From contig JBLNCA010000014.1 of NCBI GenBank assembly GCA_050260375.1, positions 1 to 64,000 on the forward strand: a stretch of DNA of 64,000 nucleotides. Direction: 5' to 3'. Position numbers and translations under genes: made by a program. The DNA is from DTFZ01 sp050260375. GTDB lineage: Bacteria > Bacillota > Clostridia > Christensenellales > SZUA-584. The notes beneath the pieces were generated by a model. The model saw only the letters and a list, made by a program, of their open reading frames with translations. It was not told where the DNA came from and did no database searches. Below are positions 24,780 through 32,370 of this stretch, one piece after another (position 1 is the stretch's first letter; every line of letters starts with the position of its first letter).

Positions 24780-25258
24780 TTATTCTTGTACTTCAAAAGT
24801 ATATCCGGAATATCCGAGGGAACAAGGCGTCCGTACACCTGATCGTCGATCATTATTACGGGCGCGAGTCCGCAGCATCCGAGGCAGCGCGTCGGCTGAA
24901 GCGTAAACAGTCCGTCTTCGGTCGTACTGCCGGGCTTGACGCCAAGATCCTCAGACAATTCTTCCATGACCTTTTCAACACCCTTTACGTAGCATGCGGT
25001 GCCAAGGCATACGCTAATAACGTGCTTGCCCTTTGGCTCCAGCGCAAACTGCGAATAGAATGTCGCGATGCCGTACACTTCGCTCATAGGTATGCCAAGC
25101 TCATCGGAGATAAGCTTCTGCACATCAAACGTCAATGCTCCGAAAAGCGATTGCGCTTTCTGCATTATAGGCATAAGCGGCCCCGGCTTCTTCTTTTGCT
25201 CCTCGATAAAGCTTATAAGCTCTTCGCGCAAAGCCTTATCGTCTACAGTGGTTGTCAT
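24776..25258 (-). CDS. hndA: Hydrogenase [2Fe-2S] subunit, NuoE-like (HndA/HydC)
   Basis: A 160-residue subunit with an N-terminal helical bundle and a thioredoxin-like [2Fe-2S] domain. The ligands lie in SVCLGTACYVKG and PTRCLGCCGLAPV, the NuoE pattern. It passes electrons between the NuoF-like and catalytic subunits. It is first in the operon; GGGAGGGG lies 5 bases before the ATG. Two Rex-type operators at 25330 and 25382 lie upstream. Confidence 0.95.
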   Translation of the reverse strand: MTTTVDDKALREELISFIEEQKKKPGPLMPIMQKAQSLFGALTFDVQKLISDELGIPMSEVYGIATFYSQFALEPKGKHVISVCLGTACYVKGVEKVMEELSEDLGVKPGSTTEDGLFTLQPTRCLGCCGLAPVIMIDDQVYGRLVPSDIPDILLKYKNK

Positions 25259-25329
25259 TTTTACCCCTCCCTAAATTTATATATTAGCCTAAACATTATT
25301 TACAGGCTTTATATATAATCGTTATACGC

Positions 25330-25347
25330 TTGTTAAAATATTAACAT
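25330..25347. promoter_or_regulatory. Rex-type operator, proximal site
   Basis: TTGTTAA-AATA-TTAACAT, one mismatch to the clostridial Rex site (TTGTTAANNNNTTAACAA). Read on the minus strand it lies between a possible -35 (TTGCAT) and -10 (TATAAC, 19-base spacer) of the hydrogenase operon, a good position for repression. Rex is the NADH/NAD-ratio sensor of Gram-positive bacteria. Confidence 0.65.
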
Positions 25348-25381
25348 GCAACACCAATCGACAACATAGAACCGTATAACA

Positions 25382-25399
25382 TTGTTAATTATTTAACAA
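25382..25399. promoter_or_regulatory. Rex-type operator, distal site (perfect palindrome)
   Basis: TTGTTAA-TTAT-TTAACAA matches the Rex consensus exactly. Its centre is 52 bases, about five helical turns, from the proximal site. The gap 25259-25547 holds these two sites and no gene. Confidence 0.75.
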
Positions 25400-25547
25400 A
25401 CTTTTTTTCCAAACTGTATTGTATCACAACAGGTTGCATAATACCACAAAAACTTTGTGAAAAAGCGAATAATCTTACGAAATGTTCGGAATAATGCCGC
25501 TTTTTTATACAGTAATACTTAAATTACGAAAGACATTGGTACGGCAA

Positions 25548-26237
25548 TTACTTATTGGCTATATATGAAATAAAAACCTCGGGGGAAGATATGCCTGAAA
25601 GCGCGTTTAAGGGCTCTGATATATCGCCAAGGTTATGCGCGTCCGACGAATACAGCACTTTGTATTCCGGGCTTACGGCGGGGTAGGGGAGGCTTTTGGC
25701 GATCTCAACGCAGCCGAAAAGCCCGGGCGGTATGAAGCCAAGGTTCGATATTACCGAAAACGAATCGCGGTTGATATGTGCCGGCACGGCGCATCCGCCC
25801 GCTTCCTTTGCCATTGCTGCTATGTCGTCTATAGTAAAGCTGGACGCCTGCAGCAGCAGCTTATCCAGGCGGCCTGAAATTTCATCGTTTTTATCGATTA
25901 TTATCTGCTCGCCGAATATTTCCGGCTGTGCGGGTATATCGGGAAGGCTGTCGTATATCGCTTCGCAGAAATTTAAAGCGGGCTCGAGCGAAGAAAAGTA
26001 TACGAGCACATGAACCTCCTCGCGCGTCGTTACTTCTATTCCGGGCACGAATATAATGCCTTGCTTTTCCGCCTCAAACGACATCGGCTCAAGGTTGTTG
26101 CCCGCGTTGTGATCCGTAAGGCTTATAATGTTAAGGCCTTTTAAATGCGCCATTGCGGCTATATTCGCTGGCGTCATATCGTCCGACGCGCAGGGGGAGA
26201 GGCATGAATGTATGTGCAGGTCGTAATATGCGTTCAT
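25548..26237 (-). CDS. PHP-domain phosphoesterase
   Basis: A 229-residue PHP-family metal-dependent hydrolase. Metal-binding motifs are seen in order: DLHIHSCLSPCASDDMTP (about 5-22), SLTDHNAGNN, the Glu of VPGIEVTTREEVHVLVYF, AHINRDSF and SSDAHNLGD. Relatives include 3',5'-nucleotide phosphatases and polymerase-associated PHP domains; the substrate here is unknown. The ATG at 26237 overlaps the previous stop by one base (TAATG); a longer reading frame into that gene is not used. It is the last gene of the sensory operon. Confidence 0.88.
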   Translation of the reverse strand: MNAYYDLHIHSCLSPCASDDMTPANIAAMAHLKGLNIISLTDHNAGNNLEPMSFEAEKQGIIFVPGIEVTTREEVHVLVYFSSLEPALNFCEAIYDSLPDIPAQPEIFGEQIIIDKNDEISGRLDKLLLQASSFTIDDIAAMAKEAGGCAVPAHINRDSFSVISNLGFIPPGLFGCVEIAKSLPYPAVSPEYKVLYSSDAHNLGDISEPLNALSGISSPEVFISYIANK

Positions 26238-26572
26238 TACACTTCGCCTACGCCAAGCGCGGCCATCGCTTTGGCGGCTCCGTACGACGTACAGCACGCC
26301 TTTAAAATACAAACGCCTTTTTCGTTGGCGGCGTCTATGGTTTCTTTCGACACCTCGATGTCTTCGGGTATCACGACACAGCTGAACTCGTGCAGCGAGG
26401 CTACGGCAATCACGTTAAGGTGCGTCTGCACGGTAACCCACGCCATGCCCTGCTTGCCGTGCGCCATCACCCAGCTTAAAAGGTCGCACACATAAGCCGA
26501 CGTGACGCAGCCGTCGGGGCTGCCCGCAACCACTTCCCATCCGGTTTTTTCAGCCAGCTCTTTTACGGTCAT
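26237..26572 (-). CDS. DRTGG-domain protein (first of two)
   Basis: A 111-residue protein resembling the DRTGG domain found in CBS-domain proteins and in the N-terminal part of HPr kinase-like proteins (often annotated serine kinase although no kinase P-loop is present). The pattern GSPDGCVTSAYVCDLLSWVMAHGK and the second-half ILKACCTSYGAAK are typical. The ATG at 26572 is preceded by GAGGTGA; a reading frame starting 21 bases upstream overlaps the hydrogenase-like gene. Paralogous to the gene at 28447-28797. Ligand binding (for example of a nucleotide) is inferred only. Confidence 0.75.
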   Translation of the reverse strand: MTVKELAEKTGWEVVAGSPDGCVTSAYVCDLLSWVMAHGKQGMAWVTVQTHLNVIAVASLHEFSCVVIPEDIEVSKETIDAANEKGVCILKACCTSYGAAKAMAALGVGEV

Positions 26573-26573
26573 A

Positions 26574-27878
26574 TCATTCACCTCGCCTGTCATTGTTTGT
26601 AAGCTCGACCATCTGCTCGGCGAGCATCGTTACCCTGTCCCGCAGCTTGAATATGCAGTCCAGCTCTTTCGCGTCGCCCATCACGATATCTTCCGCCATA
26701 GCCCGGCAGGAAGGAGAGCCGCACGAACCGCAGTCGAGGCCGGGCAGGCGTTTTGTTATTTCCTCTATCTCTTCGAGCTTCTGCATCGCTTTCACCATAT
26801 CCTTGTCTATCTTCATCACCGGACGGGGCAGCACGGGCAGCTTGAAATCAACGTCGCCGCCGTCAATATAGCTGCGCGCGTACTCGAAGGGAAGGTCGGC
26901 GCTTTTTATTTTTGCGGACAGCTTTTTTATACGCGTCCTTGCGACAAAGGGGTTTTCAAAAGTCAACGGGCCGCCTACGCAGCCGCCGGGGCAGGCGAGC
27001 CCTTCGAAAAACTCAAGGTCTCCGAGCTTGCAGTTCTCTATTTCTTCAAGCACCTTAATAACGTTGTCTATGCCGTCAACCGCGAGCGAGTTGTCTATAA
27101 GCGACGCCGCTATTTCGCCTCCCGAGTTTGCCCATCCTACGCCGTACGAAGACGCTTCGGAGCCGCCGAATACTTCGCCGTCGCTGATTTTCAGCTTGCC
27201 CGCAAGCAGCCCGTATATCTCGGTTATAGATATGGCTCCGTCCACATTGCTTTTCTCGACGCCGTAAGGGTTTTTAATGCTGGTCATCTTTGCGGGGCAG
27301 GGCGTGATAAAGAACGCGCCTATGTCTTTAATATCCGCATTGTGCTCTTTTGCGTATTCCCTTTTGGCAGCCAGCGCCGCTATTTCCATAGGCGCCTGAA
27401 CGTCGAGTATGTTGTCTATTAGGTTGGGAAACCGCACCTGTATAAGCCGTACTATAGCCGGGCAGGCGGAAGATATTACAGGCAGGTTCTTTTTGCCGCC
27501 CGCCTTTTCGCGTATCGCGCAGCTTACTATGTCGGCGCCCCGCGCCACCTCATATACGTCGTCAAAGCCTATATGCTTAAGCCCCGTTATTACGCGCCCT
27601 ATGCTCTCAAGGTTTTTGAACTGTCCGTAGAGCGACGGCGCGGGAAGGGCAATTTTGTACTGAAAGCGCCCGATGTCCGAAAACGGGTCGGTATAAGCGA
27701 CTTTGGCGTGATAAGGGCACACGCGTATGCATACGCCGCAGTCTATGCACCGCTCCGCAATAATCTGCGCTTTGCCGTTGCGCACCCTTATGGCTTCGGT
27801 GGGGCAGTGCTTTATGCAGTTCGTGCATCCCTTGCACTTGTCCCGGTCAAGACGTACTGAATGAAAATAATCGCCCAT
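26574..27878 (-). CDS. Putative sensory [FeFe]-hydrogenase-like protein
   Basis: A 434-residue protein. Two [4Fe-4S] clusters (CKGCTNCIKHC, CIDCGVCIRVC; residues 15-54) precede a shortened H domain with SSACPAI (136-142), TPCPAK (192-197) and EGLACPGGCVGG (292-303), so the four main H-cluster cysteines are present. The C-terminal region has a four-cysteine Fe-S motif (LDCGSCGSPSC plus Cys 408), as in PAS-linked group C/D hydrogenases, and a final helix. No PAS domain is seen. Relative to catalytic enzymes, Ala replaces the first Cys of TSCCP, as known for HydS-type sensors. Likely an H2 or redox sensor rather than a bulk catalyst; inferred. Confidence 0.8.
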   Translation of the reverse strand: MGDYFHSVRLDRDKCKGCTNCIKHCPTEAIRVRNGKAQIIAERCIDCGVCIRVCPYHAKVAYTDPFSDIGRFQYKIALPAPSLYGQFKNLESIGRVITGLKHIGFDDVYEVARGADIVSCAIREKAGGKKNLPVISSACPAIVRLIQVRFPNLIDNILDVQAPMEIAALAAKREYAKEHNADIKDIGAFFITPCPAKMTSIKNPYGVEKSNVDGAISITEIYGLLAGKLKISDGEVFGGSEASSYGVGWANSGGEIAASLIDNSLAVDGIDNVIKVLEEIENCKLGDLEFFEGLACPGGCVGGPLTFENPFVARTRIKKLSAKIKSADLPFEYARSYIDGGDVDFKLPVLPRPVMKIDKDMVKAMQKLEEIEEITKRLPGLDCGSCGSPSCRAMAEDIVMGDAKELDCIFKLRDRVTMLAEQMVELTNNDRRGE

Positions 27879-27900
27879 CTTATGCCCCTTTACTAGAAAT

Positions 27901-28021
27901 TAACCCAAACGAACCTACGGTTCACTGGGGGCCCCGATTTTACACCCCATCGAACCTACGGTTCGCTGGGGGCCCCGATATTACCACCCCAACGAACTTA
28001 AGGTTCGTTGGGGACCCCGAT
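27901..28021 (-). repeat. 38-bp hairpin repeat, three tandem copies inside an operon
   Basis: Copies at about 27901-27938, 27941-27979 and 27981-28021, all reversed. Their stems use CGAACC/GGTTCG arms, found at no other locus in the window, while the GGGGTCCCC-type flanks are kept. The last copy supplies the final codons and stop of the ATPase gene at 27998-28444. Confidence 0.9.
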
Positions 28022-28444
28022 GTTAAACCTCAGCTTTAAGCTTGTCCCTTCCTTGGACGAGGTTATGTCGAAAACGTCGCTGTTCTTTTTTATGTTGGAT
28101 AGGCCCATGCCGGCGCCGAATCCCATCATCCTTATGCTGGTCGGCGCGGTTGAATAGCCTTCCTGCATCGCGAGCTCGATATCCTCAATGCCGGGGCCGG
28201 TATCGTCACAGCTTATATATACCTCGTCAGGCGTAATCTCCAGCGTGATAACGCCTCCGAAACTGTGTATTATCATGTTTATCTCGGCCTCATACGCCGC
28301 TATCGTAATCCTTCTTATCAGCGCGGGGTCGATGCCTATCTTTCTAAGTATACTCTTTACCTTTGCGGAAACTTCTCCCGCGGCTGCATAATCGCGGGCG
28401 GCTACCGAGAACTTTTCTGTATATGCAGGCGCAGGCGCAGGCAT
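27998..28444 (-). CDS. SpoIIAB/RsbW-like ATP-binding regulatory protein
   Basis: A 148-residue GHKL-fold protein similar to anti-sigma factor kinases. The N box is IAAYEAEINMIIHSFGG (about 49-65), G1 is SCDDTGPGIEDIELAM, and G2 is MGFGAGMGLSNIKKNSD. No sigma factor or STAS partner is adjacent, so its target is unknown. The last residues (GVPNEP) and the TAA are read from a copy of the hairpin repeat, suggesting that the original C terminus was replaced. It starts right after the DRTGG gene (stop TAG, then ATG). Confidence 0.82.
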   Translation of the reverse strand: MPAPAPAYTEKFSVAARDYAAAGEVSAKVKSILRKIGIDPALIRRITIAAYEAEINMIIHSFGGVITLEITPDEVYISCDDTGPGIEDIELAMQEGYSTAPTSIRMMGFGAGMGLSNIKKNSDVFDITSSKEGTSLKLRFNIGVPNEP

Positions 28445-28446
28445 TT

Positions 28447-28797
28447 CTAAACCTTCTTACACGGCTGCAGGCCATGCTTATAGAGAATTCCGCACGCTTC
28501 AAAAAGCGTCTGATCGCAGGAGAGCAGCGTTATTCCGCATTCGCTGGCAAGAGAACATACGTCTTCCGTCGGCTTTTTACCCCTTACAAATACTATGCAC
28601 AGCACGTCGAGCATCTCAGCCGTTCTTATCACGTGGTTGTTGACCATGCCGGTAAGCAGCAGGCAACCTTCCTTCGCGAATGCCAGCACGTCGCTCATAA
28701 GGTCCGCTCCGCAGGCCGACATCAGCTGTTTGTCCAGGTTTTGCCCGCCGCATATCAAATCGCAGTCCAGGTACTTGATTACATCAAAAATTGTCAT
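28447..28797 (-). CDS. DRTGG-domain protein (second of two)
   Basis: A 116-residue DRTGG-like protein, first gene of the sensory-hydrogenase operon. The GADLMSDVLAFAKEGCLLLTG region corresponds to the DRTGG-domain core (in the other copy: VTSAYVCDLLSWVMAHGK). GGGAG lies 4 bases before the ATG. A Rex-like palindrome lies about 147-164 bases upstream in the end of the SPOR gene. Function unknown; likely a small ligand-binding regulator. Confidence 0.75.
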   Translation of the reverse strand: MTIFDVIKYLDCDLICGGQNLDKQLMSACGADLMSDVLAFAKEGCLLLTGMVNNHVIRTAEMLDVLCIVFVRGKKPTEDVCSLASECGITLLSCDQTLFEACGILYKHGLQPCKKV

Positions 28798-28831
28798 ACT
28801 ACTCCCAACTGTTCTTTGTCATGTTTAGGCT

Positions 28832-29734
28832 TTAGCCGCTTAAACTGTCGAGAAACGCCGAGTAATCCACGACTACGCCTATTAAAGTATACTTCAATTT
28901 CGAAAGAAATTCCACACTTGAAACGGACGAAGACAGAGGGATATTGTTAATTGTTTCACAAAATGTTCCCATATACGTTTGCAAGCTCTTGATTGCGGCT
29001 GCTTCCGATGAAACGGCTTTATTCAGATTTTGCGTAACGAGGTTTATTCTTTCCTTCAGAGCCGTGATGTCGGCGTCGACGTTTTGTCCCTTATCCGAAT
29101 CGTAGACTATCTGCTGCAGCGACTGCGCGGCCTGGGGTACGGCGTCAAAACAGGCCTTGATAGCGTCTATCTGGGATTGCTCGGCTTCTATGTTGAAAGA
29201 CAGCGAACCCGATTTTATGTTATAAACTTTTGCCGCTATGCCTTCGCCTTCCAGCCGCGTCTTTACGTTGTCGGCGTCGCTTTGACTGAGGTAGCCCGCT
29301 ATAAGCACCCTGTAAAGGTCGCCGTCGTATGCGATATATCCTGCACCTCCTCGCAAAGCGATGTCGCCCGCAGCCGATTTTGCGTTGCTTTCGTCGGAAA
29401 ACGCGCCTGTCTGCAACGCAAAAATCGAGAGTTCGCTCGCCGTAAGGTTCTGCTGGGCTCTCGCGCCCGAAGCCGCCGGCAATGTAACGGGGCTTATCGT
29501 GTCTCCCGGCAGCGAAGGCAGAGGGCTTATTCCGTCTGAGCTGCCCGCAGGCGGCGCGGCGTTCGTGCCACCGCTGTTGAATACCGGGTCTATGATGTTT
29601 TCGGCAATCCATTTGCCCGCCGCTCCCGCGCTTATCAGGTAAGCGGCTATGCCCAGTATGATAAGAACGAGTATAACGTTGGCATATTTTCGTTTCTTTC
29701 TGGGCGGCGGCGTAGTCATCCTTGAGTATCTCAT
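28832..29734 (-). CDS. SPOR-domain membrane protein
   Basis: A 300-residue protein with a cytoplasmic basic N terminus, one membrane helix (about 17-40) and a linker rich in Pro, Ser and Gly. A SPOR domain follows (about 100-175; FALQTGAFSDESNAKSAAGD and YRVLIAGYLSQSDADNVKTRL), which in other proteins binds denuded peptidoglycan. The helical C-terminal region (about 185-300) is unlike known enzymes. AAGGAGG lies 5 bases before the ATG. A role in cell-wall or spore-cortex remodelling is inferred. Confidence 0.85.
   Translation of the reverse strand: MRYSRMTTPPPRKKRKYANVILVLIILGIAAYLISAGAAGKWIAENIIDPVFNSGGTNAAPPAGSSDGISPLPSLPGDTISPVTLPAASGARAQQNLTASELSIFALQTGAFSDESNAKSAAGDIALRGGAGYIAYDGDLYRVLIAGYLSQSDADNVKTRLEGEGIAAKVYNIKSGSLSFNIEAEQSQIDAIKACFDAVPQAAQSLQQIVYDSDKGQNVDADITALKERINLVTQNLNKAVSSEAAAIKSLQTYMGTFCETINNIPLSSSVSSVEFLSKLKYTLIGVVVDYSAFLDSLSG
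28944..28961. promoter_or_regulatory. Rex-like palindrome inside the SPOR gene
   Basis: TTGTTAA-TTGT-TTCACAA combines the two known Rex half-site forms (TTGTTAA and TTCACAA). It lies in coding sequence, 147 bases upstream of the sensory-hydrogenase operon start. It could be chance. Confidence 0.35.
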
Positions 29735-29861
29735 ATGTTCCTCCTTGTCTTGCGCTATACAAAACTATATGTTTATGCAGTCACAAATATGAGACGCTTT
29801 GCCAAAAACCGGGTATGCTTTAAGAGCCAACGCAAAAGAAAACATATTGCGCGCTTTAATA

Positions 29862-29900
29862 CGGGGTCCCCGAAAAGTCGTGAGACTTTTTGGGGTGTGT
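29862..29900 (+). repeat. 38-bp hairpin repeat
   Basis: CGGGGTCCCC, GAAAAGT arm, CGTGAG loop, ACTTTTT arm, GGGGTGTGT. The stem includes one G-T wobble and an added T-A pair. It is single, in the gap between the SPOR and DegV genes. Confidence 0.88.
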
Positions 29901-29972
29901 ATAATGTTATTCAATTTATATAATGCAACATGATAAGAATGTAATATGATAAGTCTTTTTCGTGGGAAATAT

Positions 29973-29998
29973 AAAAGGCCCTGCCGGGCGGCAGAGCC
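29973..29998 (-). terminator. Terminator of the DegV gene
   Basis: On the minus strand: GGCTCTGCC-GCCC-GGCAGGGCC, one mismatch, followed by TTTTATATTT. It begins 23 bases past the stop. Confidence 0.75.
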
Positions 29999-30020
29999 GG
30001 ATGAAGACATAAATTCGCTT

Positions 30021-30884
30021 TTATCTCGTCTTGCCCATGAAGAACACCGCAATAGTGCCCGGGCCGGCGTGCGCGCCTATTACTGCGCCGAGAGGGGATA
30101 TCATTATATCGCTGATGCCGGGAAATTTTTCCCTTATCATAGACGCAAGGCGCTCTGCGTCCTCAATGTCGTCGCCGTGGCTTATAAATATGCGCTGGCC
30201 GTCCGGATTATATATGTATTCCTGCATCTTCTCGACAAGACACTTTAAAGCACGCTTTCTTCCCTGTTCCTTTTCCATAGGAATAAGATGGCCTTCGAAG
30301 TTGACGTTGAGCACCGGCTTTATATGCAGCAGATTTCCCACAAAAGCGGTGGCGCCGGTCACTCTTCCGCCTCTGCGCAGGTGGTTTAGGCTGTCTACCG
30401 TAAACCAGTGGTTGAGGCAGAGCTTGTTTGCCTCAACCCATTTGGCCGTTTCGTCGATGGATTTGCCCGAGTCGCGCATGTTCACCGCGTAGTCCACCAA
30501 AAGCCCCAATCCGAGCGAAGCGCACAGAGAGTCTACTACATATAATTTGCGGTCGGGGTATTTTGCCCGCATCTCTTCCGCAACGAGCCTCACGTTGTTA
30601 TAGCTTCCCGAAAGCCCCGAAGAAAACTCTATATGCAAAAGATCGGTGCCGCTCGAAAGTATGGAATCAAAGAACTTCGTTATCTTATCTGGGGTAAGCT
30701 GCGACGTCGTGGGCAGCACCCCTTCGCGCTCCAAATCAAAGAACTCCTTAGAGCTCATGTCGCCGTCTTTATACTCTTTTTGCCCGATCATAAAAGTATA
30801 TTTCATAACGGGAATTTTGTGCTTTTCCGTGTATTCCGGGGGCAGGTCCGATGTTGAGCTTGTTGATATGCAATAATTCATCAT
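30021..30884 (-). CDS. DegV family fatty-acid-binding protein
   Basis: A 287-residue DegV-fold protein; members bind fatty acids and some deliver them to fatty acid kinase (FakB). It opens with CISTSSTSDLPPEY, with the family's ligand-binding serines; EFSSGLSGSYNNVRL and the RRGGRVTGATAFVGNLLHIKP segment are hallmarks. The first two codons are both ATG; the second (30881) is better spaced from AAGGG. Monocistronic with its own terminator. Confidence 0.93.
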   Translation of the reverse strand: MMNYCISTSSTSDLPPEYTEKHKIPVMKYTFMIGQKEYKDGDMSSKEFFDLEREGVLPTTSQLTPDKITKFFDSILSSGTDLLHIEFSSGLSGSYNNVRLVAEEMRAKYPDRKLYVVDSLCASLGLGLLVDYAVNMRDSGKSIDETAKWVEANKLCLNHWFTVDSLNHLRRGGRVTGATAFVGNLLHIKPVLNVNFEGHLIPMEKEQGRKRALKCLVEKMQEYIYNPDGQRIFISHGDDIEDAERLASMIREKFPGISDIMISPLGAVIGAHAGPGTIAVFFMGKTR

Positions 30885-31162
30885 AACCCTTGTCCTCTCT
30901 TTTTTTTGGTAATTTTAATACTATTTCATACAATAATCAAGTTATTTAAAAGTTGCGAATTTAACAATAATATTACGCTCGCGGGGGGCCGCGCGCTTCA
31001 GGTTTCCATGAATTGTGACGATACAAAAAATGAAATATTATTTAGCAAAAGCTTCATAATCGCATAAAATATATATTGAATTAGCTTAATATCTATGGTA
31101 GTATCAAATATAAATGAAGTTTTGAATAATTTATAATGCATATTTGCGACTGGAGGTATTCA

Positions 31163-32353
31163 ATGAAGAAACTGTCCGACAAGGCTTTAGGCATAACGCC
31201 CTCGATTACGCTTAAGATATCCGCTATGGCAAAGAAGATGCAGGACGAAGGGATAGACATAATAGATTTCGGGGCGGGCGAGCCGGATTTCGCAACGCCG
31301 GGGTATATAATAGAAGCGGCAAAAAAAGCGCTTGACAAGGGGTTTACGCATTATACCGCCGCAGCCGGCATGCCGGAGCTTAAAGCCGCTGTCGCGAACA
31401 GGCTAAAGAGGATGTACGGCCTTGAATACTCCCCGTCGGATATAGTCATCTCAAACGGAGCGAAGCATTCGCTGTTCAATATTTTTGCCTCGATACTGAA
31501 CCCGGGCGACGAGGTTTTGATACCTATGCCGTATTGGGTGTCTTACCCCGAGTTCGTGCGCATGTCGGACGGAATTCCCGTTTTTATCGAATCGGATTCG
31601 AGCTTTAAGGTAACCGCAGACCAGATAAAAAACGCCATTAATCCGAAAACAAAGGCGTTGATACTAAACTCGCCCTCAAATCCGAGCGGAGCGGTCTATA
31701 CTCGCGGCGAACTCGAACAGATAGCGCGGGTAGCCGTGGAAGCGGATATATTCGTCGTTTCCGACGAGATATACGACGAGCTCACATATGAGGGAACACA
31801 CACGAGCATAGCGACGCTCGGCAAAGAGATAAAGGACTTAACCATAATCGTAAACGGGCTTTCCAAGACGTATGCGATGACCGGCTGGAGGATAGGCTAC
31901 ACGGCCAGCACAAAGGCGCTCGCCGACGTGATGGGGGCTTACCAGTCGCATGCGACGTCTAATCCCAACTCGATAGCGCAGTACGCCGGCATAGAGGCTT
32001 TAAACGGCCCGCAGGACGACGTTTCTGCCATGAAGCAGGCCTTTGATAAGCGCAGGCGACTGCTATGCAAGCTGATAAACGATATAGAAGGATTGTCCTG
32101 CAGGCTGCCCGCGGGCGCTTTCTACGTTATGATGGACATAACGGGCCTGAAGGGCAGAAAGACGGCCGGCGGCATTGAAATAACAGGCTCGATGGATTTC
32201 ACCGAAGCCGTGCTCAAAGAAGCGAAAACGGCGGTGGTTCCCGGGCTTTCGTTCGGCGCCGACGGCTATGTAAGGCTGAGCTACGCGACGAGCGAAGAAA
32301 GCATAGTCAAGGGTATGGCGCGTATAAGTGAATTTGTAAAGTCGCTTAAATAA
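31163..32353 (+). CDS. PLP-dependent aminotransferase, class I (aspartate aminotransferase-like)
   Basis: A 396-residue fold-type I aminotransferase. Key segments are ISNGAKHSLFNIF (PLP phosphate), LNSPSNPSGAVY, VVSDEIYDEL (Asp-Tyr of the PLP site) and NGLSKTYAMTGWRIGY with the Schiff-base lysine (about 236). Relatives act on aspartate and aromatic or branched amino acids; the substrate cannot be settled. The ATG at 31163 follows GGAGG by 6 bases. It is 17 bases before a citrate/isopropylmalate-synthase-like gene, so both may serve one amino-acid pathway. Confidence 0.92.
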   Translation: MKKLSDKALGITPSITLKISAMAKKMQDEGIDIIDFGAGEPDFATPGYIIEAAKKALDKGFTHYTAAAGMPELKAAVANRLKRMYGLEYSPSDIVISNGAKHSLFNIFASILNPGDEVLIPMPYWVSYPEFVRMSDGIPVFIESDSSFKVTADQIKNAINPKTKALILNSPSNPSGAVYTRGELEQIARVAVEADIFVVSDEIYDELTYEGTHTSIATLGKEIKDLTIIVNGLSKTYAMTGWRIGYTASTKALADVMGAYQSHATSNPNSIAQYAGIEALNGPQDDVSAMKQAFDKRRRLLCKLINDIEGLSCRLPAGAFYVMMDITGLKGRKTAGGIEITGSMDFTEAVLKEAKTAVVPGLSFGADGYVRLSYATSEESIVKGMARISEFVKSLK

Positions 32354-32370
32354 GAAAAGAGGTAAGCAGT

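Noticed and set aside
27901..28021. Possible CRISPR array (three regularly spaced repeats)
   Set aside because: Spacers are only a few bases long, units are palindromic, copies occur singly elsewhere, and no cas genes are present.
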